NCBI RefSeq assembly: GCF_039134705.1 | Contig: NZ_CP146256.1 | Location: 1,612,001-1,676,000, forward strand | Reading direction: 5' to 3' | Length of the DNA: 64,000 bases | From: Kineothrix sp. IPX-CK | GTDB lineage: Bacteria > Bacillota > Clostridia > Lachnospirales > Lachnospiraceae | Shown here: positions 34,308 through 42,751 of the stretch, one piece after another | How the letters are laid out: every line of letters begins with the position of its first letter | Numbering within the stretch: the first letter of the stretch is position 1 | Translations under genes and position numbers: made by a program | Notes under the pieces: model-generated | Databases searched by the model: none | What the model was told of the DNA's origin: nothing | The model's input: only the letters and a program-made list of their open reading frames with translations

Positions 34308-35498
34308 ATGGAGAGAAAAGTAGGAACAATATCGAGGGGAATTCGTTGCCCTATCATCAGAGAAGGGGACGATTTGGTAAAGATTGTAACTGACAGTGTG
34401 CTGGAAGCCGCGCAGAGTGAGGGATTTGAGCTTCGGGACAGAGACGTTATCGCGATAACGGAATCCGTGGTTGCGCGCGCACAAGGAAACTATGCTTCCA
34501 TTGATCATATAGCACAGGATGTGAAAAAGAAGCTGGGAGGAGGAACGGTTGGCGTTATTTTTCCTATTTTGTCGAGAAACCGTTTTGCTGTCTGCTTAAA
34601 AGGAATTGCTAAGGGGGCCGACAAGATAGTGCTTATGCTGAGTTATCCCAGCGATGAAGTGGGAAATGAACTGGTTTCTATCGATAAGCTGGACGAAGCC
34701 GGCATTAATCCATACAGCGACGTGCTTACCCTTGAAAAATATAGAGAATTGTTTGGAGAGAACAAGCATCCCTTTACCGGAGTGGATTATGTACAATATT
34801 ACAGCGATTTAATCAAAGAGGCCGGAGCAGAGGTTGAAGTGATCTTTGCTAACGACTCGAGAAAGATTTTAGGATATACGAAAAAGGTTCTTAACTGCGA
34901 TATTCACACTCGTTTTCGTACAAAAAAAATTTTGAAAGCGTGCGGAGCAGAGGCAGTTTATGGAATGGATGACATTCTTACAAATTCTATTGACGGAAGC
35001 GGTTATAACGAAAAATACGGGCTTCTTGGTTCGAATAAGTCTACGGAGGATACGATCAAGCTGTTCCCTAAGGACTGTACGGATCTGGTTATGGACGTTC
35101 AAAAGGACATCCTTTCAAAAACCGGAAAATATGTAGAGGTCATGGTATACGGTGACGGAGCATTTAAGGATCCCGTAGGAAAGATTTGGGAGCTGGCTGA
35201 CCCTTGCGTATCGCCTGCAAGTACACCGGGACTGGAAGGAACGCCCAACGAAGTGAAGCTGAAGTATCTTGCGGACAACGATTTCAAGGATTTGTCCGGA
35301 GAGGCATTAAAGGATGCAATTACGAATCGCATCAAGGAGAAGAAGGATGATTTGGTAGGAGATATGGCTTCTCAGGGGACAACGCCCAGAAAGCTTACGG
35401 ATTTGATTGGTTCGCTCTGTGACTTGACCAGCGGTTCGGGAGATAAGGGAACACCGATTATCTTGGTTCAGGGATATTTTGATAACTATGTGAGCTAA
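34308..35498 (+). CDS. CofE-like coenzyme F420-0:L-glutamate ligase family protein
   Basis: A 396-residue protein. The start resembles CofE (IRCPIIREGDDLVKIVTDSV, DRDVIAITESVVARAQGNY), followed by family-specific DVLTLEKYRELFG, KILKACGAEAVYGMDDILTNSIDGSGYNEKYGL and a TPGLEGTPNEVKLKY block. Clostridia commonly carry such homologues although they lack F420 biosynthesis, and no other cof gene is in this window, so a different gamma-glutamyl ligase activity is likely. The frame opens at 34272, but ATG 34308 follows GAAGGGAA. A terminator hairpin follows at 35546-35589. Confidence 0.8.
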   Translation: MERKVGTISRGIRCPIIREGDDLVKIVTDSVLEAAQSEGFELRDRDVIAITESVVARAQGNYASIDHIAQDVKKKLGGGTVGVIFPILSRNRFAVCLKGIAKGADKIVLMLSYPSDEVGNELVSIDKLDEAGINPYSDVLTLEKYRELFGENKHPFTGVDYVQYYSDLIKEAGAEVEVIFANDSRKILGYTKKVLNCDIHTRFRTKKILKACGAEAVYGMDDILTNSIDGSGYNEKYGLLGSNKSTEDTIKLFPKDCTDLVMDVQKDILSKTGKYVEVMVYGDGAFKDPVGKIWELADPCVSPASTPGLEGTPNEVKLKYLADNDFKDLSGEALKDAITNRIKEKKDDLVGDMASQGTTPRKLTDLIGSLCDLTSGSGDKGTPIILVQGYFDNYVS

Positions 35499-35543
35499 AT
35501 ATATATTAATATTATTTGTAAAACAGATTTGATTTTTACAATA

Positions 35544-35589
35544 AGGAACTTATATGTTACTATTTATGTAATGTATAAGTTCTTTTTAT
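35544..35589 (+). terminator. Terminator hairpin after the CofE-like gene
   Basis: GAACTTATATGTTAC (35546-35560) pairs, with two non-Watson-Crick positions, with GTAATGTATAAGTTC (35568-35582) around TATTTAT and is followed by TTTTTAT. The T-run is also the outer edge of the long palindrome. Confidence 0.75.
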
Positions 35590-35915
35590 CTTATAGGATT
35601 AGGGTGTCAAAAGGTCCTTTATAAATACATTTTGGTCAATATGAGCAAAACAAAAAGAACGACTGCGCCTATGTAAATATTTAGAAGTTCTTTCTCTGGA
35701 TATTTGAGCCATAACAGAAAACAAAACTGTTTGAGCGCAGCGAGTTTTTTGTTTTCTGGTATGTTTGGCGTGAATAGACTGAGAATTAGAACTTCTTATA
35801 TATTGGAATTCGGAGCAGGAGTCTTTTCGTTTTGAGCATATTGACTTGAGACGTTTGCAAAAGGACCTTTTGACACCCTAATCCTTATAGGAAAGTGCGT
35901 CCTGTAAGATAAAAG
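35582..35915. repeat. About 334-bp imperfect palindrome (MITE-like or giant hairpin)
   Basis: The outer arms contain a 26-bp perfect inverted repeat (35595-35620 with 35860-35885; core AGGGTGTCAAAAGGTCC). Further in, GTCAATATG-CAAAAC-AAAAGA (35635 ff) pairs with 35822-35845, GAAGTTCT (35683-35690) with AGAACTTC (35788-35795), and CAGAAAACAAAACT (35715-35728) with AGTTTTTTGTTTTCTG (35743-35758) around a central loop GTTTGAGCGCAGCG. Outside, CTTTTTATCTTA pairs with TAAGATAAAAG (35905-35915), with a small GGAAAGTGCGTCC hairpin inserted on the right. No open frame is convincing. Transcribed in either direction it would fold into one very long hairpin. Confidence 0.85.
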
Positions 35916-36003
35916 CACATCATGAAGGATCAGGGAGTTGATGCGGATTTGTCTGCTTTTTCATATAATAATTAATTTGCGATGGTATCATTTAGGATAA
36001 AGA

Positions 36004-38694
36004 ATGGAAAACACAATGAAAGAACTGGTAATTGGAATATTGGCACATGTGGATGCCGGAAAGACAACTTTATCGGAGGCGCTGCTATATGAAAGCGGCG
36101 GTATCAGAAAGTTGGGAAGAGTGGATAACAAAGATGCTTTTTTAGACACCTTTGCTTTGGAAAGAGAGCGGGGAATTACGATATTTTCCAAGCAGGCGGT
36201 GCTTGAGCTCAAAGATATGCGGCTTACTCTTCTGGATACGCCGGGGCATGTAGATTTTTCTGCGGAGATGGAGAGGACACTGCAAGTGCTAGATTATGCG
36301 ATACTCGTCATAAGCGGAGCAGATGGTGTGCAGGGCCATACGCAGACCTTGTGGCGTCTGCTTAAGAAGTATCGGATTCCCACATTCTTGTTTGTCAATA
36401 AGATGGACCAAGACGGAACGGATAAGGCGGTGATTCTGACAGAGCTTAAGAACCGTCTGGAGGAGAACTGTGTCTGCTTTGAGGAAAAGACGGAAGTATT
36501 TTATGAAAATATAGCGATGACCGACGAGAAGGCGCTGAATCAGTTTCTGGAGCTGGGGAGGGTGGAGACGGAGGAGATAAAGAGACTCATTCTGGAACGG
36601 AAGTTATTCCCCTGTTACTTCGGCTCGGCACTGAAGCTTTACAGGGTAAAGGAGTTCCTGCAGGGAATAGAGGTCTATACATGTTCTCCAAAGTACTCTG
36701 ATGTTTTCGGCGCGAAGGTTTTTAAGATTGCCCGGGATGAGCAGGGAAACCGGCTTACCTTTATGAAGATTACGGGAGGACGCCTGCGGACAAGAGAGGT
36801 GCTTTCAGGACATCAAACCGGGGAGCCTTGGGAGGAAAAGATCAATCAGATCCGCATTTATTCCGGCGAAAAGTATAGAACTTCGGAGGAGGTGCAAGCG
36901 GGTTGCATTTGTGCGGTAACCGGCCTTAGCAAGACGCGTCCTGGTGAAGGATTGGGAATCTCGGAGGCTTCTGCCCAGCCGGTGTTGGAGCCGGTGCTTA
37001 CCTACCGGATTGATTTGCCGCAGGATTGCGATACGACGGTGATGCTGCCTAAACTTCGTCAATTAGAGGAAGAGGATCCTCAGCTTCATATTGTATTCGA
37101 CGAGACATTAAAGGAAATACAAGCCAAGCTTATGGGAGAGGTACAGACCGAAATACTAAAAAGTCTTATAAGGGAACGGTTTGGAGTGGCAGTTGAATTC
37201 GGCACAGGAAATATCGTATATAAAGAAACCATTGCAAACAGAGTGGAGGGGGTAGGGCATTTCGAGCCCTTAAGGCACTATGCGGAGGTTCATTTGCTGT
37301 TAGAGCCCGGGGAGACCGGAAGCGGGCTTAGCTTTGATACAGATTGCAGCGAGGATTTATTGGATAGGAACTGGCAGCGTCTGGTGTTGACACATCTGGA
37401 GGAGAAAGAGCATAAGGGAGTATTGACCGGTGCGAGAATAACGGATATGAAAATCACATTGGTTGCGGGAAGGGCACATCAAAAACATACGGAAGGCGGT
37501 GATTTCAGGCAAGCTACCTATCGGGCCTTGCGTCAGGGGATGAAGGAAGCACAGTCCGTGCTGCTGGAGCCGTATTATGAATTTCGCCTGGAAGTGCCGG
37601 AAAAGATGGTAGGACGAGCTATGACGGATATTGAGAAAATGTGCGGTACCTTCGGGCCGCCTCAGTCCGAAGGGGAGAGCGCAGTTTTGACCGGAATTGC
37701 CCCCGTCATTACAATGCAGGACTATTCCAAAGAGGTAACCGCCTATACCAAGGGCTGCGGAAGGCTGTCCTGTACGGTGAAGGGATATGCTCCCTGCCAT
37801 AATGCAGAAGAAGTCATAGAAAAAGCGGGATATGATTCGGAGAAGGATATTGAGAATCCTACGGGTTCTGTATTCTGCGCTCATGGAGCAGGATTTACGG
37901 TGAGCTGGGATAGGGTTAAGGAATACATGCACGTGCAAAGTGTCCTGCAAGGTCAGGAGAAGGAAGCGGAGAGTGAAGGCGTAAGAAAAACGACTGCGGC
38001 AGAAAAAGAGGAAAGATGGATAGGAACGGAAGAAGTGGACGCTATCCTGGAGAGAGTTCTTTACGCCAACAAAAAGGGCAAGGATGATGTCCGGCGAGGC
38101 TTTCGAAGAAGCGTTAAGAGTGGAGAAATGAGACATGAAGTGCCTTCTTCTCCTACCGTTTACGAATGGAACAAGCAGGAGCCGAAGGAGGAATATTTGC
38201 TGGTAGACGGCTATAATGTGATATTTGCGTGGGAGGACTTGAAGGAGTTGGCTATGGTGAGCATCGACGGCGCCAGAGGGAAGCTTATGGATATTCTTTG
38301 TAATTATCAGGCGATTAAAAGATGCAAGCTCATAGTAGTATTCGATGCCTATCGGGTAAAGGGGCATGATACGGAAATATTGACTTATCATAATATTCAT
38401 GTGGTCTATACGAAGGAGGCCGAGACAGCGGACATGTATATCGAAAAATTTGCTCATGAGAACGGGAAAAAATATAAGGTGACGGTAGCTACCTCAGACG
38501 GGCTGGAGCAGATAATTATCAGAGGACAGGGCTGTTACCTGCTCTCTGCCCGGGAACTGCGTGAGGAAATAGAGGCGGCTAATAAGAAAATAAAAGAGGA
38601 TTATTCAAATAAGCAGCCGAAGGAGAAGAATTATCTTTTCGATTCTCTCCCCGAGGATACGACAGGAGAAATTGAAGGGCGGCATCGGCAATAA
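36004..38694 (+). CDS. TetM-like ribosomal-protection GTPase fused to a NYN nuclease domain
   Basis: An 896-residue fusion. Residues 1 to ~660 are an EF-G-like GTPase of the Tet(M/O/W) type: G1 AHVDAGKTTLSEALL, G2 ERGITIF, G3 LLDTPGHVDF, G4 NKMDQDG, and domains ending in GRLSCTVKGYAPCHNAEEV. A charged linker follows. Residues ~730-870 are a NYN (YacP/Rae1-like) domain: LLVDGYNVIFAW with D735, IVVFDAY, AETADMYIEKFA and VATSDGLEQ, which supply the acidic metal site. Classical Tet proteins are ~640 residues and lack the nuclease. Functional tetracycline resistance cannot be claimed; a role in clearing stalled ribosomes and their mRNA is an inference. It stands alone, with a terminator after it. 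Confidence 0.88.
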   Translation: MENTMKELVIGILAHVDAGKTTLSEALLYESGGIRKLGRVDNKDAFLDTFALERERGITIFSKQAVLELKDMRLTLLDTPGHVDFSAEMERTLQVLDYAILVISGADGVQGHTQTLWRLLKKYRIPTFLFVNKMDQDGTDKAVILTELKNRLEENCVCFEEKTEVFYENIAMTDEKALNQFLELGRVETEEIKRLILERKLFPCYFGSALKLYRVKEFLQGIEVYTCSPKYSDVFGAKVFKIARDEQGNRLTFMKITGGRLRTREVLSGHQTGEPWEEKINQIRIYSGEKYRTSEEVQAGCICAVTGLSKTRPGEGLGISEASAQPVLEPVLTYRIDLPQDCDTTVMLPKLRQLEEEDPQLHIVFDETLKEIQAKLMGEVQTEILKSLIRERFGVAVEFGTGNIVYKETIANRVEGVGHFEPLRHYAEVHLLLEPGETGSGLSFDTDCSEDLLDRNWQRLVLTHLEEKEHKGVLTGARITDMKITLVAGRAHQKHTEGGDFRQATYRALRQGMKEAQSVLLEPYYEFRLEVPEKMVGRAMTDIEKMCGTFGPPQSEGESAVLTGIAPVITMQDYSKEVTAYTKGCGRLSCTVKGYAPCHNAEEVIEKAGYDSEKDIENPTGSVFCAHGAGFTVSWDRVKEYMHVQSVLQGQEKEAESEGVRKTTAAEKEERWIGTEEVDAILERVLYANKKGKDDVRRGFRRSVKSGEMRHEVPSSPTVYEWNKQEPKEEYLLVDGYNVIFAWEDLKELAMVSIDGARGKLMDILCNYQAIKRCKLIVVFDAYRVKGHDTEILTYHNIHVVYTKEAETADMYIEKFAHENGKKYKVTVATSDGLEQIIIRGQGCYLLSARELREEIEAANKKIKEDYSNKQPKEKNYLFDSLPEDTTGEIEGRHRQ

Positions 38695-38707
38695 ATGCAG
38701 TTTATAC

Positions 38708-38746
38708 ATGGAGGAGTGCAAGATATGCACGAATCCATTTTTTTTT
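38708..38746 (+). terminator. Terminator of the TetM-NYN gene
   Basis: ATGGA-GGA-GTGCA pairs with TGCAC-GAA-TCCAT (38708-38738), an interrupted stem around AGATA, followed by eight T residues. Confidence 0.85.
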
Positions 38747-38782
38747 CATTTTTATAGATATAATGATACCAGGGGACAAAAA

Positions 38783-38815
38783 TCATGTATTTCATGCTTG
38801 CATGAAAATACATGA
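38783..38815. repeat. Short hairpin after the TetM-NYN terminator
   Basis: TCATGTATTTCATG and CATGAAAATACATGA form a 14-bp stem with one bulge around CTTG. It is flanked by GGGGACAAAA and TTTGGGACCC, which could extend pairing. No T-run follows. Confidence 0.6.
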
Positions 38816-38895
38816 CTTTGGGACCCGCAAAACATGAGAAAGCAGCCCGGTCAGGGCGGATTTCGAATGTTTCAAGGATTGTGAGAGCACAAAGT

Positions 38896-38960
38896 GCGGA
38901 ACAATCCGCAGGTATCATGTCAGATTACCGGAAGGAAGCGGAACAATCCGCAGGTATCAT
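38896..38960 (+). repeat. Two direct copies of a 23-bp repeat before the hydrolase gene
   Basis: GCGGAACAATCCGCAGGTAT plus CAT occurs at 38896-38918 and again at 38938-38960, each followed within a few bases by GATTA. Each unit contains the small palindrome GCGGAACAATCCGC. The repeats end 32 nt before ATG 38993, a position suited to an operator or leader RNA. Confidence 0.85.
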
Positions 38961-38992
38961 ACGGATTAACCAGCAAGAATGAAGGAGAACAT

Positions 38993-39955
38993 ATGGGAAT
39001 GAAATTGAAAAAGGGAATAGGTAAAAGAGTAGGAATTATCATAGGAGGGATATTGGTGGTTCTGACTGCCGTTTGTGTCGTATTTAACATATATGTGGGG
39101 AAGCAGGTAGCAGAGGGTCTTCTTTATATGAATGAAGGGAATGATACGAAGGAGAATAGTGTAATGCAGTTGGAAATCTGGGGATATGATTTGAGCAGAT
39201 TCAATGAGCAGTATTCACCCGAAATGGCCGTGGTGACGGCGGAGGACGGAAATGAGGTGCCTATGGCGGTTTTCGTGGATGATAAGAGGGAGAATACGGC
39301 GATTCTTGTGCATGGGGCAGGGGGCGATCATGTGAGCATGTATCCGGTTGCGGATATTTATTTGAAGAATGGATGGAATGTGGTCGCTATTGATCAGAGG
39401 GCCTCGGGAGACTCTCAGGATGATAAGGTAAGCTTTGGATACTTTGAAAAGCTGGATGTGGAAGCGGCAGTCCTATATGCGAAAAACGAGCTGCTATCCT
39501 CAAAAGTCGTGGTACACGGGCAGTCGATGGGAGCAGCTACGGTGGCCCTCTATGCGGCAACGGAGAATGCGAGAGAGAATGTGGATGCTGTAATTCTGGA
39601 TTCCAGTTTCGATAGTATGAAGAGTATGTTTCTTGGTGTGTGGAGAGAGATGGAAACAGACGGAATACCTGAAGATTATGTCGTTGCATGCGGAGATTGG
39701 TATTTGAAACATTTTTACGGATTCGGATTTGACGATGCAGATATCTGTGAGAAAATGAAAGCGAATTATGTCGATACCCTGATTCTGCAAATGTCACAGG
39801 ATGTGATAGTATCTGATGAAAAAGCGGAGCAGATGTACACAAATATAGTGGCGGAGGAGAAGAAGATATGCTATTTTAATAGTGAACATATAAAAGGCAT
39901 TATCGATTATCCTAAGGAATATGAAGAAGCTGTCTTTTCATTTTTGGAAGAATAG
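38993..39955 (+). CDS. Membrane-anchored alpha/beta hydrolase
   Basis: A 320-residue protein with one N-terminal transmembrane helix (residues ~12-32) and an extracytoplasmic alpha/beta hydrolase domain. The oxyanion strand is AILVHGAGGDHVSMYP, the nucleophile elbow is VVHGQSMGAATVALYA, and the acid/histidine region lies in LILQMSQDVIVSDEKAEQMY and NSEHIKGIIDYP. Such proteins resemble the YqkD/BAAT-like group; substrate unknown. The longer frame from 38894 includes the direct repeats; ATG 38993 with AAGGAG upstream is the start. Confidence 0.85.
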   Translation: MGMKLKKGIGKRVGIIIGGILVVLTAVCVVFNIYVGKQVAEGLLYMNEGNDTKENSVMQLEIWGYDLSRFNEQYSPEMAVVTAEDGNEVPMAVFVDDKRENTAILVHGAGGDHVSMYPVADIYLKNGWNVVAIDQRASGDSQDDKVSFGYFEKLDVEAAVLYAKNELLSSKVVVHGQSMGAATVALYAATENARENVDAVILDSSFDSMKSMFLGVWREMETDGIPEDYVVACGDWYLKHFYGFGFDDADICEKMKANYVDTLILQMSQDVIVSDEKAEQMYTNIVAEEKKICYFNSEHIKGIIDYPKEYEEAVFSFLEE

Positions 39956-39982
39956 AACGAAGAAATAAAGAGAGCAGGACCG

Positions 39983-40020
39983 CTTAAGGGGAAACTGGAA
40001 GAGTAAGACTCTTAAGGAAA
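39983..40020 (+). promoter_or_regulatory. Possible LytTR binding repeats
   Basis: CTTAAGGGGAAA (39983-39994) and CTTAAGGAAA (40011-40020) are direct repeats 28 bp apart, with the palindrome AAGAGTaagACTCTT between them. LytTR regulators usually bind direct repeats near their own promoters. Functional assignment is inference. Confidence 0.35.
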
Positions 40021-40039
40021 GGGACCGTGAGGGAGGCAT

Positions 40040-40492
40040 ATGTTTGTTTTAAACCTAAAGAAGACAAAGGAAGGCGAGGAGAGAATCGATATTTATTACT
40101 CCAAAATGACGCCTGCTGTGAAGCAGATCGTATCCATTGTCCAAAATGAAAGGCCGGTTTTGTACGGAATGGCGGAGGAGGAGAAAGTTCTTCTGGAGAC
40201 GGAAGATATTTATTACTTTGATACAGTAGACCGGAGGACCTTCGCCTATACGGAAAACAACACTTATCAAGTGGCAAAGACGCTTTCCTTACTGGAAGAA
40301 GAATTGAAACCCTTTGGATTTATCCGCATTAATAAATCTAATCTGGTGAATATTTATAAGATAAAAAGAATAAAGCCGGAACCTAATATGAGAATCAGCG
40401 CTATTTTGAAAAACGGCGAAAGACTTCAGATAAATAGAGGGTATAAAAGAACATTTGAAGAATACTTGCAGGAAATCAGGAAATCGGTTTAG
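40040..40492 (+). CDS. LytTR-domain DNA-binding regulator (module 1)
   Basis: A 150-residue protein made of a short N-terminal segment and a LytTR domain: EDIYYFDTVDRRTFAYTENNTYQVAKTLSLLEEEL, FIRINKSNLVNIYKIKRI and the C-terminal KNGERLQINRGYKRTFEEYL. There is no receiver domain. It is paired with a DUF3021 membrane protein 8 nt downstream, the usual organisation in which the membrane partner controls or is controlled by the LytTR factor. A GAGGGAGG site precedes the ATG. Confidence 0.9.
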   Translation: MFVLNLKKTKEGEERIDIYYSKMTPAVKQIVSIVQNERPVLYGMAEEEKVLLETEDIYYFDTVDRRTFAYTENNTYQVAKTLSLLEEELKPFGFIRINKSNLVNIYKIKRIKPEPNMRISAILKNGERLQINRGYKRTFEEYLQEIRKSV

Positions 40493-40500
40493 GAAGGAGC

Positions 40501-40932
40501 GTGAAGATGAAAATATTAAAAGGGATTGAAATACCAATTTCTATATGTATCAGCTATACGATATTATCCATGGTAAATGTGATTTTGGATTTACTGAAGG
40601 GAAAAGATTCCGGCAGTCATTACAATTCGCTGGCCATGCTGCTTTTGTGTACTATTGCTGTTCTGGTGCTTTCCATTCATCATCTGTTCGATGAATGGCC
40701 GCCGATTGTTATGATTATCGTTCAATATATCATCGCAATGGGACTGGTGCTTTTGTTCGTGTTTATTTCGAGCTTTTTCAGTGAGATAAATGAAGGCGGT
40801 TATGAGGATATCATAGTCAGCTTTACGATTCCATATATTATCGGAGCTTTTATTTATTACAGCTCTGTTTTCCGCAGTGCCAAAAGGCAGGATAAACTTA
40901 TTCAGGAAATTAACGGAAGGCAGGAGAAATGA
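40501..40932 (+). CDS. DUF3021-family membrane protein (module 1)
   Basis: A 143-residue protein with four predicted transmembrane helices, starting MKMKILKGIEIPISICISYT and ending in a charged tail KRQDKLIQEINGRQEK. Together with the preceding LytTR gene it forms the first of three such modules in this window. Its molecular role is not known. Confidence 0.82.
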   Translation: MKMKILKGIEIPISICISYTILSMVNVILDLLKGKDSGSHYNSLAMLLLCTIAVLVLSIHHLFDEWPPIVMIIVQYIIAMGLVLLFVFISSFFSEINEGGYEDIIVSFTIPYIIGAFIYYSSVFRSAKRQDKLIQEINGRQEK

Positions 40933-41027
40933 GCCGTGGAGAACGCAAAAACGTTGACTTAATATAAATGGCATGATACGCTGAATCTGGAGAAATTTAA
41001 GAAAAAACGAAAGAGGGGAATGCGCTC

Positions 41028-41396
41028 ATGTTCGACTGTGACAAATGCGGATTATGCTGTATCGGATTGGATAAAAACGAGATAACGGCGCAGCTTCATG
41101 ACGGAGACGGAATCTGCAGATATCTCGATATGGAGACGATGCTTTGCAGAATATATGAGAATCGGCCTATATTTTGTAATATAGAAGGTTATTATGATGA
41201 GTTTCTGAAGGATGAAATGGAAAAAGAGGAATTCTTGCGCCTGAATTATGGAGCCTGCCAGCTAAAGAAGCAGGAGTGGGAGGCGTGTGGCAGGGACATA
41301 CGCAGAATGATTTCCAAGATTCCCCAATTGGATGAGGAGAATGAGAAAATCATTCGCGCAAGTCTTGAAAAGGCCGAGCAAAAGAACATGCTGTGA
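41028..41396 (+). CDS. YkgJ-type cysteine-cluster protein
   Basis: A 122-residue cytoplasmic protein with a metal-binding cysteine array: CDKCGLCC near the N-terminus, then CRYLDMETMLCRIYENRPIFCN, and a later cysteine in YGACQL. This fits the CxxCxxCC family of zinc- or iron-chelating proteins. It is transcribed alone; the next gene is convergent with 5 nt between the stops. Confidence 0.85.
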   Translation: MFDCDKCGLCCIGLDKNEITAQLHDGDGICRYLDMETMLCRIYENRPIFCNIEGYYDEFLKDEMEKEEFLRLNYGACQLKKQEWEACGRDIRRMISKIPQLDEENEKIIRASLEKAEQKNML

Positions 41397-41401
41397 TACG
41401 C

Positions 41402-42334
41402 CTATTTGAAGATGAAATCTCGTGAGGTGTGAAGCCTCGTAAGCTTTACTGTTCCCGTATTTTTTAAGTTTTGTGCATGATAGACCAAGTCTCCTGGAGT
41501 CACGAACAGGGCTTCCAGGGGCATATCATAACCCGTTATTTCTAAAAGGCGTTCCAGCAATTCTACGAATTTTGCTGTGAGCGCCAAAGTTTTATTCAGT
41601 TCCTGCGGCAGCAGGCCGACGTGTGCCATGCTGGTATCGGAGCCTTGTTCGGAGCTGACGAGCAGCTCATAAAGTTCCTGCATCAGCCCATCGGATATGG
41701 CGATACCTGCCGGAAAAGAGGATATGGGAAGGATAGGCGGCGTAAAGGTGTTGTCTTTTGCTAAGTCTATGAGTCTTATGGAGCCTGGAGCGCCATCCAC
41801 TGCTTGACTGTTGAAGACACAGCCGTTTTCTATGCGGATGCGGTAGTCGCCGCCGCAGTCATAATAAATCTGATAAACGAGCTGAGAACAGATCATGGCG
41901 GGAGTGTCGTCCTGATAGATGATGCTGTTTATTATTTTGTCCAGTGCATAACAGGCGGAGGACAAAATAAGGTCTGTTATTTTTATGAGGGGAGAAGAAG
42001 GGTATATTTTTTTGAAAATGAGCAGTCCGGCGAGAATGAAAAGAGCCGGAAAATCATAGCGCACCTTCGCGTCCAAATAAGCGTTGGCTGAGCGGATGAG
42101 GGGAGCGGCATCAAGCTCAGGATTTAAGCGCATTACATATACCTCATCGCCCTCCGATATTCCTATTTCGTGTACGCCGATGCCGCTGGCACCTACCTCT
42201 ATGATGGAATCCCCGGAATAAACCATTGCGGCATGACAGACATCGGTTTTCGTAAACCATGCAATCGCTTTACTGAGCGGGTCATCCTCCGCTTTGAAAA
42301 CAACAATATCTCCTTTTTTTAAATTATATTTCAT
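41402..42334 (-). CDS. YiiX-like permuted papain-fold hydrolase
   Basis: A 310-residue protein. The N-terminal part matches YiiX/YebB permuted NlpC/P60 enzymes: GDIVVFKAEDD, catalytic histidine in KTDVCHAAMVYSGDSIIEV, and the nucleophile in TPAMICSQLVYQIYYDCGGD. A hydrophobic stretch (FPALFILAGLLIF) may be membrane-associated. The C-terminal third is family-unspecific. Substrates could be peptidoglycan, acyl or peptide bonds. AGGAGG precedes the ATG. Confidence 0.75.
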   Translation of the reverse strand: MKYNLKKGDIVVFKAEDDPLSKAIAWFTKTDVCHAAMVYSGDSIIEVGASGIGVHEIGISEGDEVYVMRLNPELDAAPLIRSANAYLDAKVRYDFPALFILAGLLIFKKIYPSSPLIKITDLILSSACYALDKIINSIIYQDDTPAMICSQLVYQIYYDCGGDYRIRIENGCVFNSQAVDGAPGSIRLIDLAKDNTFTPPILPISSFPAGIAISDGLMQELYELLVSSEQGSDTSMAHVGLLPQELNKTLALTAKFVELLERLLEITGYDMPLEALFVTPGDLVYHAQNLKNTGTVKLTRLHTSRDFIFK

Positions 42335-42442
42335 CTTGAACCTCCTTTAGTCATGTAGAGCGCTGTCTCATTAATAGTGTATATGCGTGTTTACTATAAC
42401 CGATGCGTGGAAACTTGTATCATCGAAGTGAAACTGTGCTGT

Positions 42443-42751
42443 ACCTCCATCCGAAACAGAGAATATATTGAAGGAAGCCTGAGGGAGCGTTTGCTCAGGG
42501 ATATATGGGAAGACGAAAATGGTTTTTCATGACGGAGAAATTTTACAAAAGATAAGCTTACGGGCTCATGCAGAATCTGTACATATAGCAGCAAATGTCT
42601 GGGAGGCTGCCCCAATACGAGGCTAACGATGAATGGTGACATTTATTCTGAAAATCAATACTGTGCTTATCATCTGGAATTGGAGAAGAAAGAAACCCAA
42701 TATGCGTCTTACGACGATGCGAAGGAGCTGCTCTTGTTGGGAGAAGGGTGA
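42443..42751 (+). pseudogene. Radical SAM/SPASM peptide maturase, C-terminal remnant
   Basis: One frame reads TSIRNREYIEGSLRERL, DIWEDENGFS, then an in-frame TGA (42530-42532), then RRNFTKDKLTGSCRICTYSSKCLGGCPNTRL, GDIYSENQYCAYHLE and ends at TGA 42749-42751. The cysteine spacing CxxCxxxxxCxGGC...C is that of a SPASM iron-sulfur domain in radical-SAM maturases. The N-terminal radical-SAM barrel (CxxxCxxC) is missing, and the TGA breaks the remainder, so this is a decayed gene. It is coupled to the TPR gene by GTGA. Confidence 0.75.

Noticed and set aside
37357..38457. 366-residue minus-strand ORF opposite the TetM-NYN gene
   Set aside because: Composition rich in H, F, S, R and C without motifs, lying entirely antisense to a clear coding frame: a shadow.
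36004..38694. Calling this gene tet(M) or a proven tetracycline resistance determinant
   Set aside because: It is a longer, distinct fusion protein; sequence alone does not establish resistance.
38896..38960. CRISPR array
   Set aside because: Only two 23-bp units with a 19-bp gap, no further repeats and no cas genes nearby.
42748..42751. Frameshift joining the SPASM and TPR frames
   Set aside because: The GTGA overlap gives a normal translational-coupling junction, so a frameshift is not needed to explain the change of frame.
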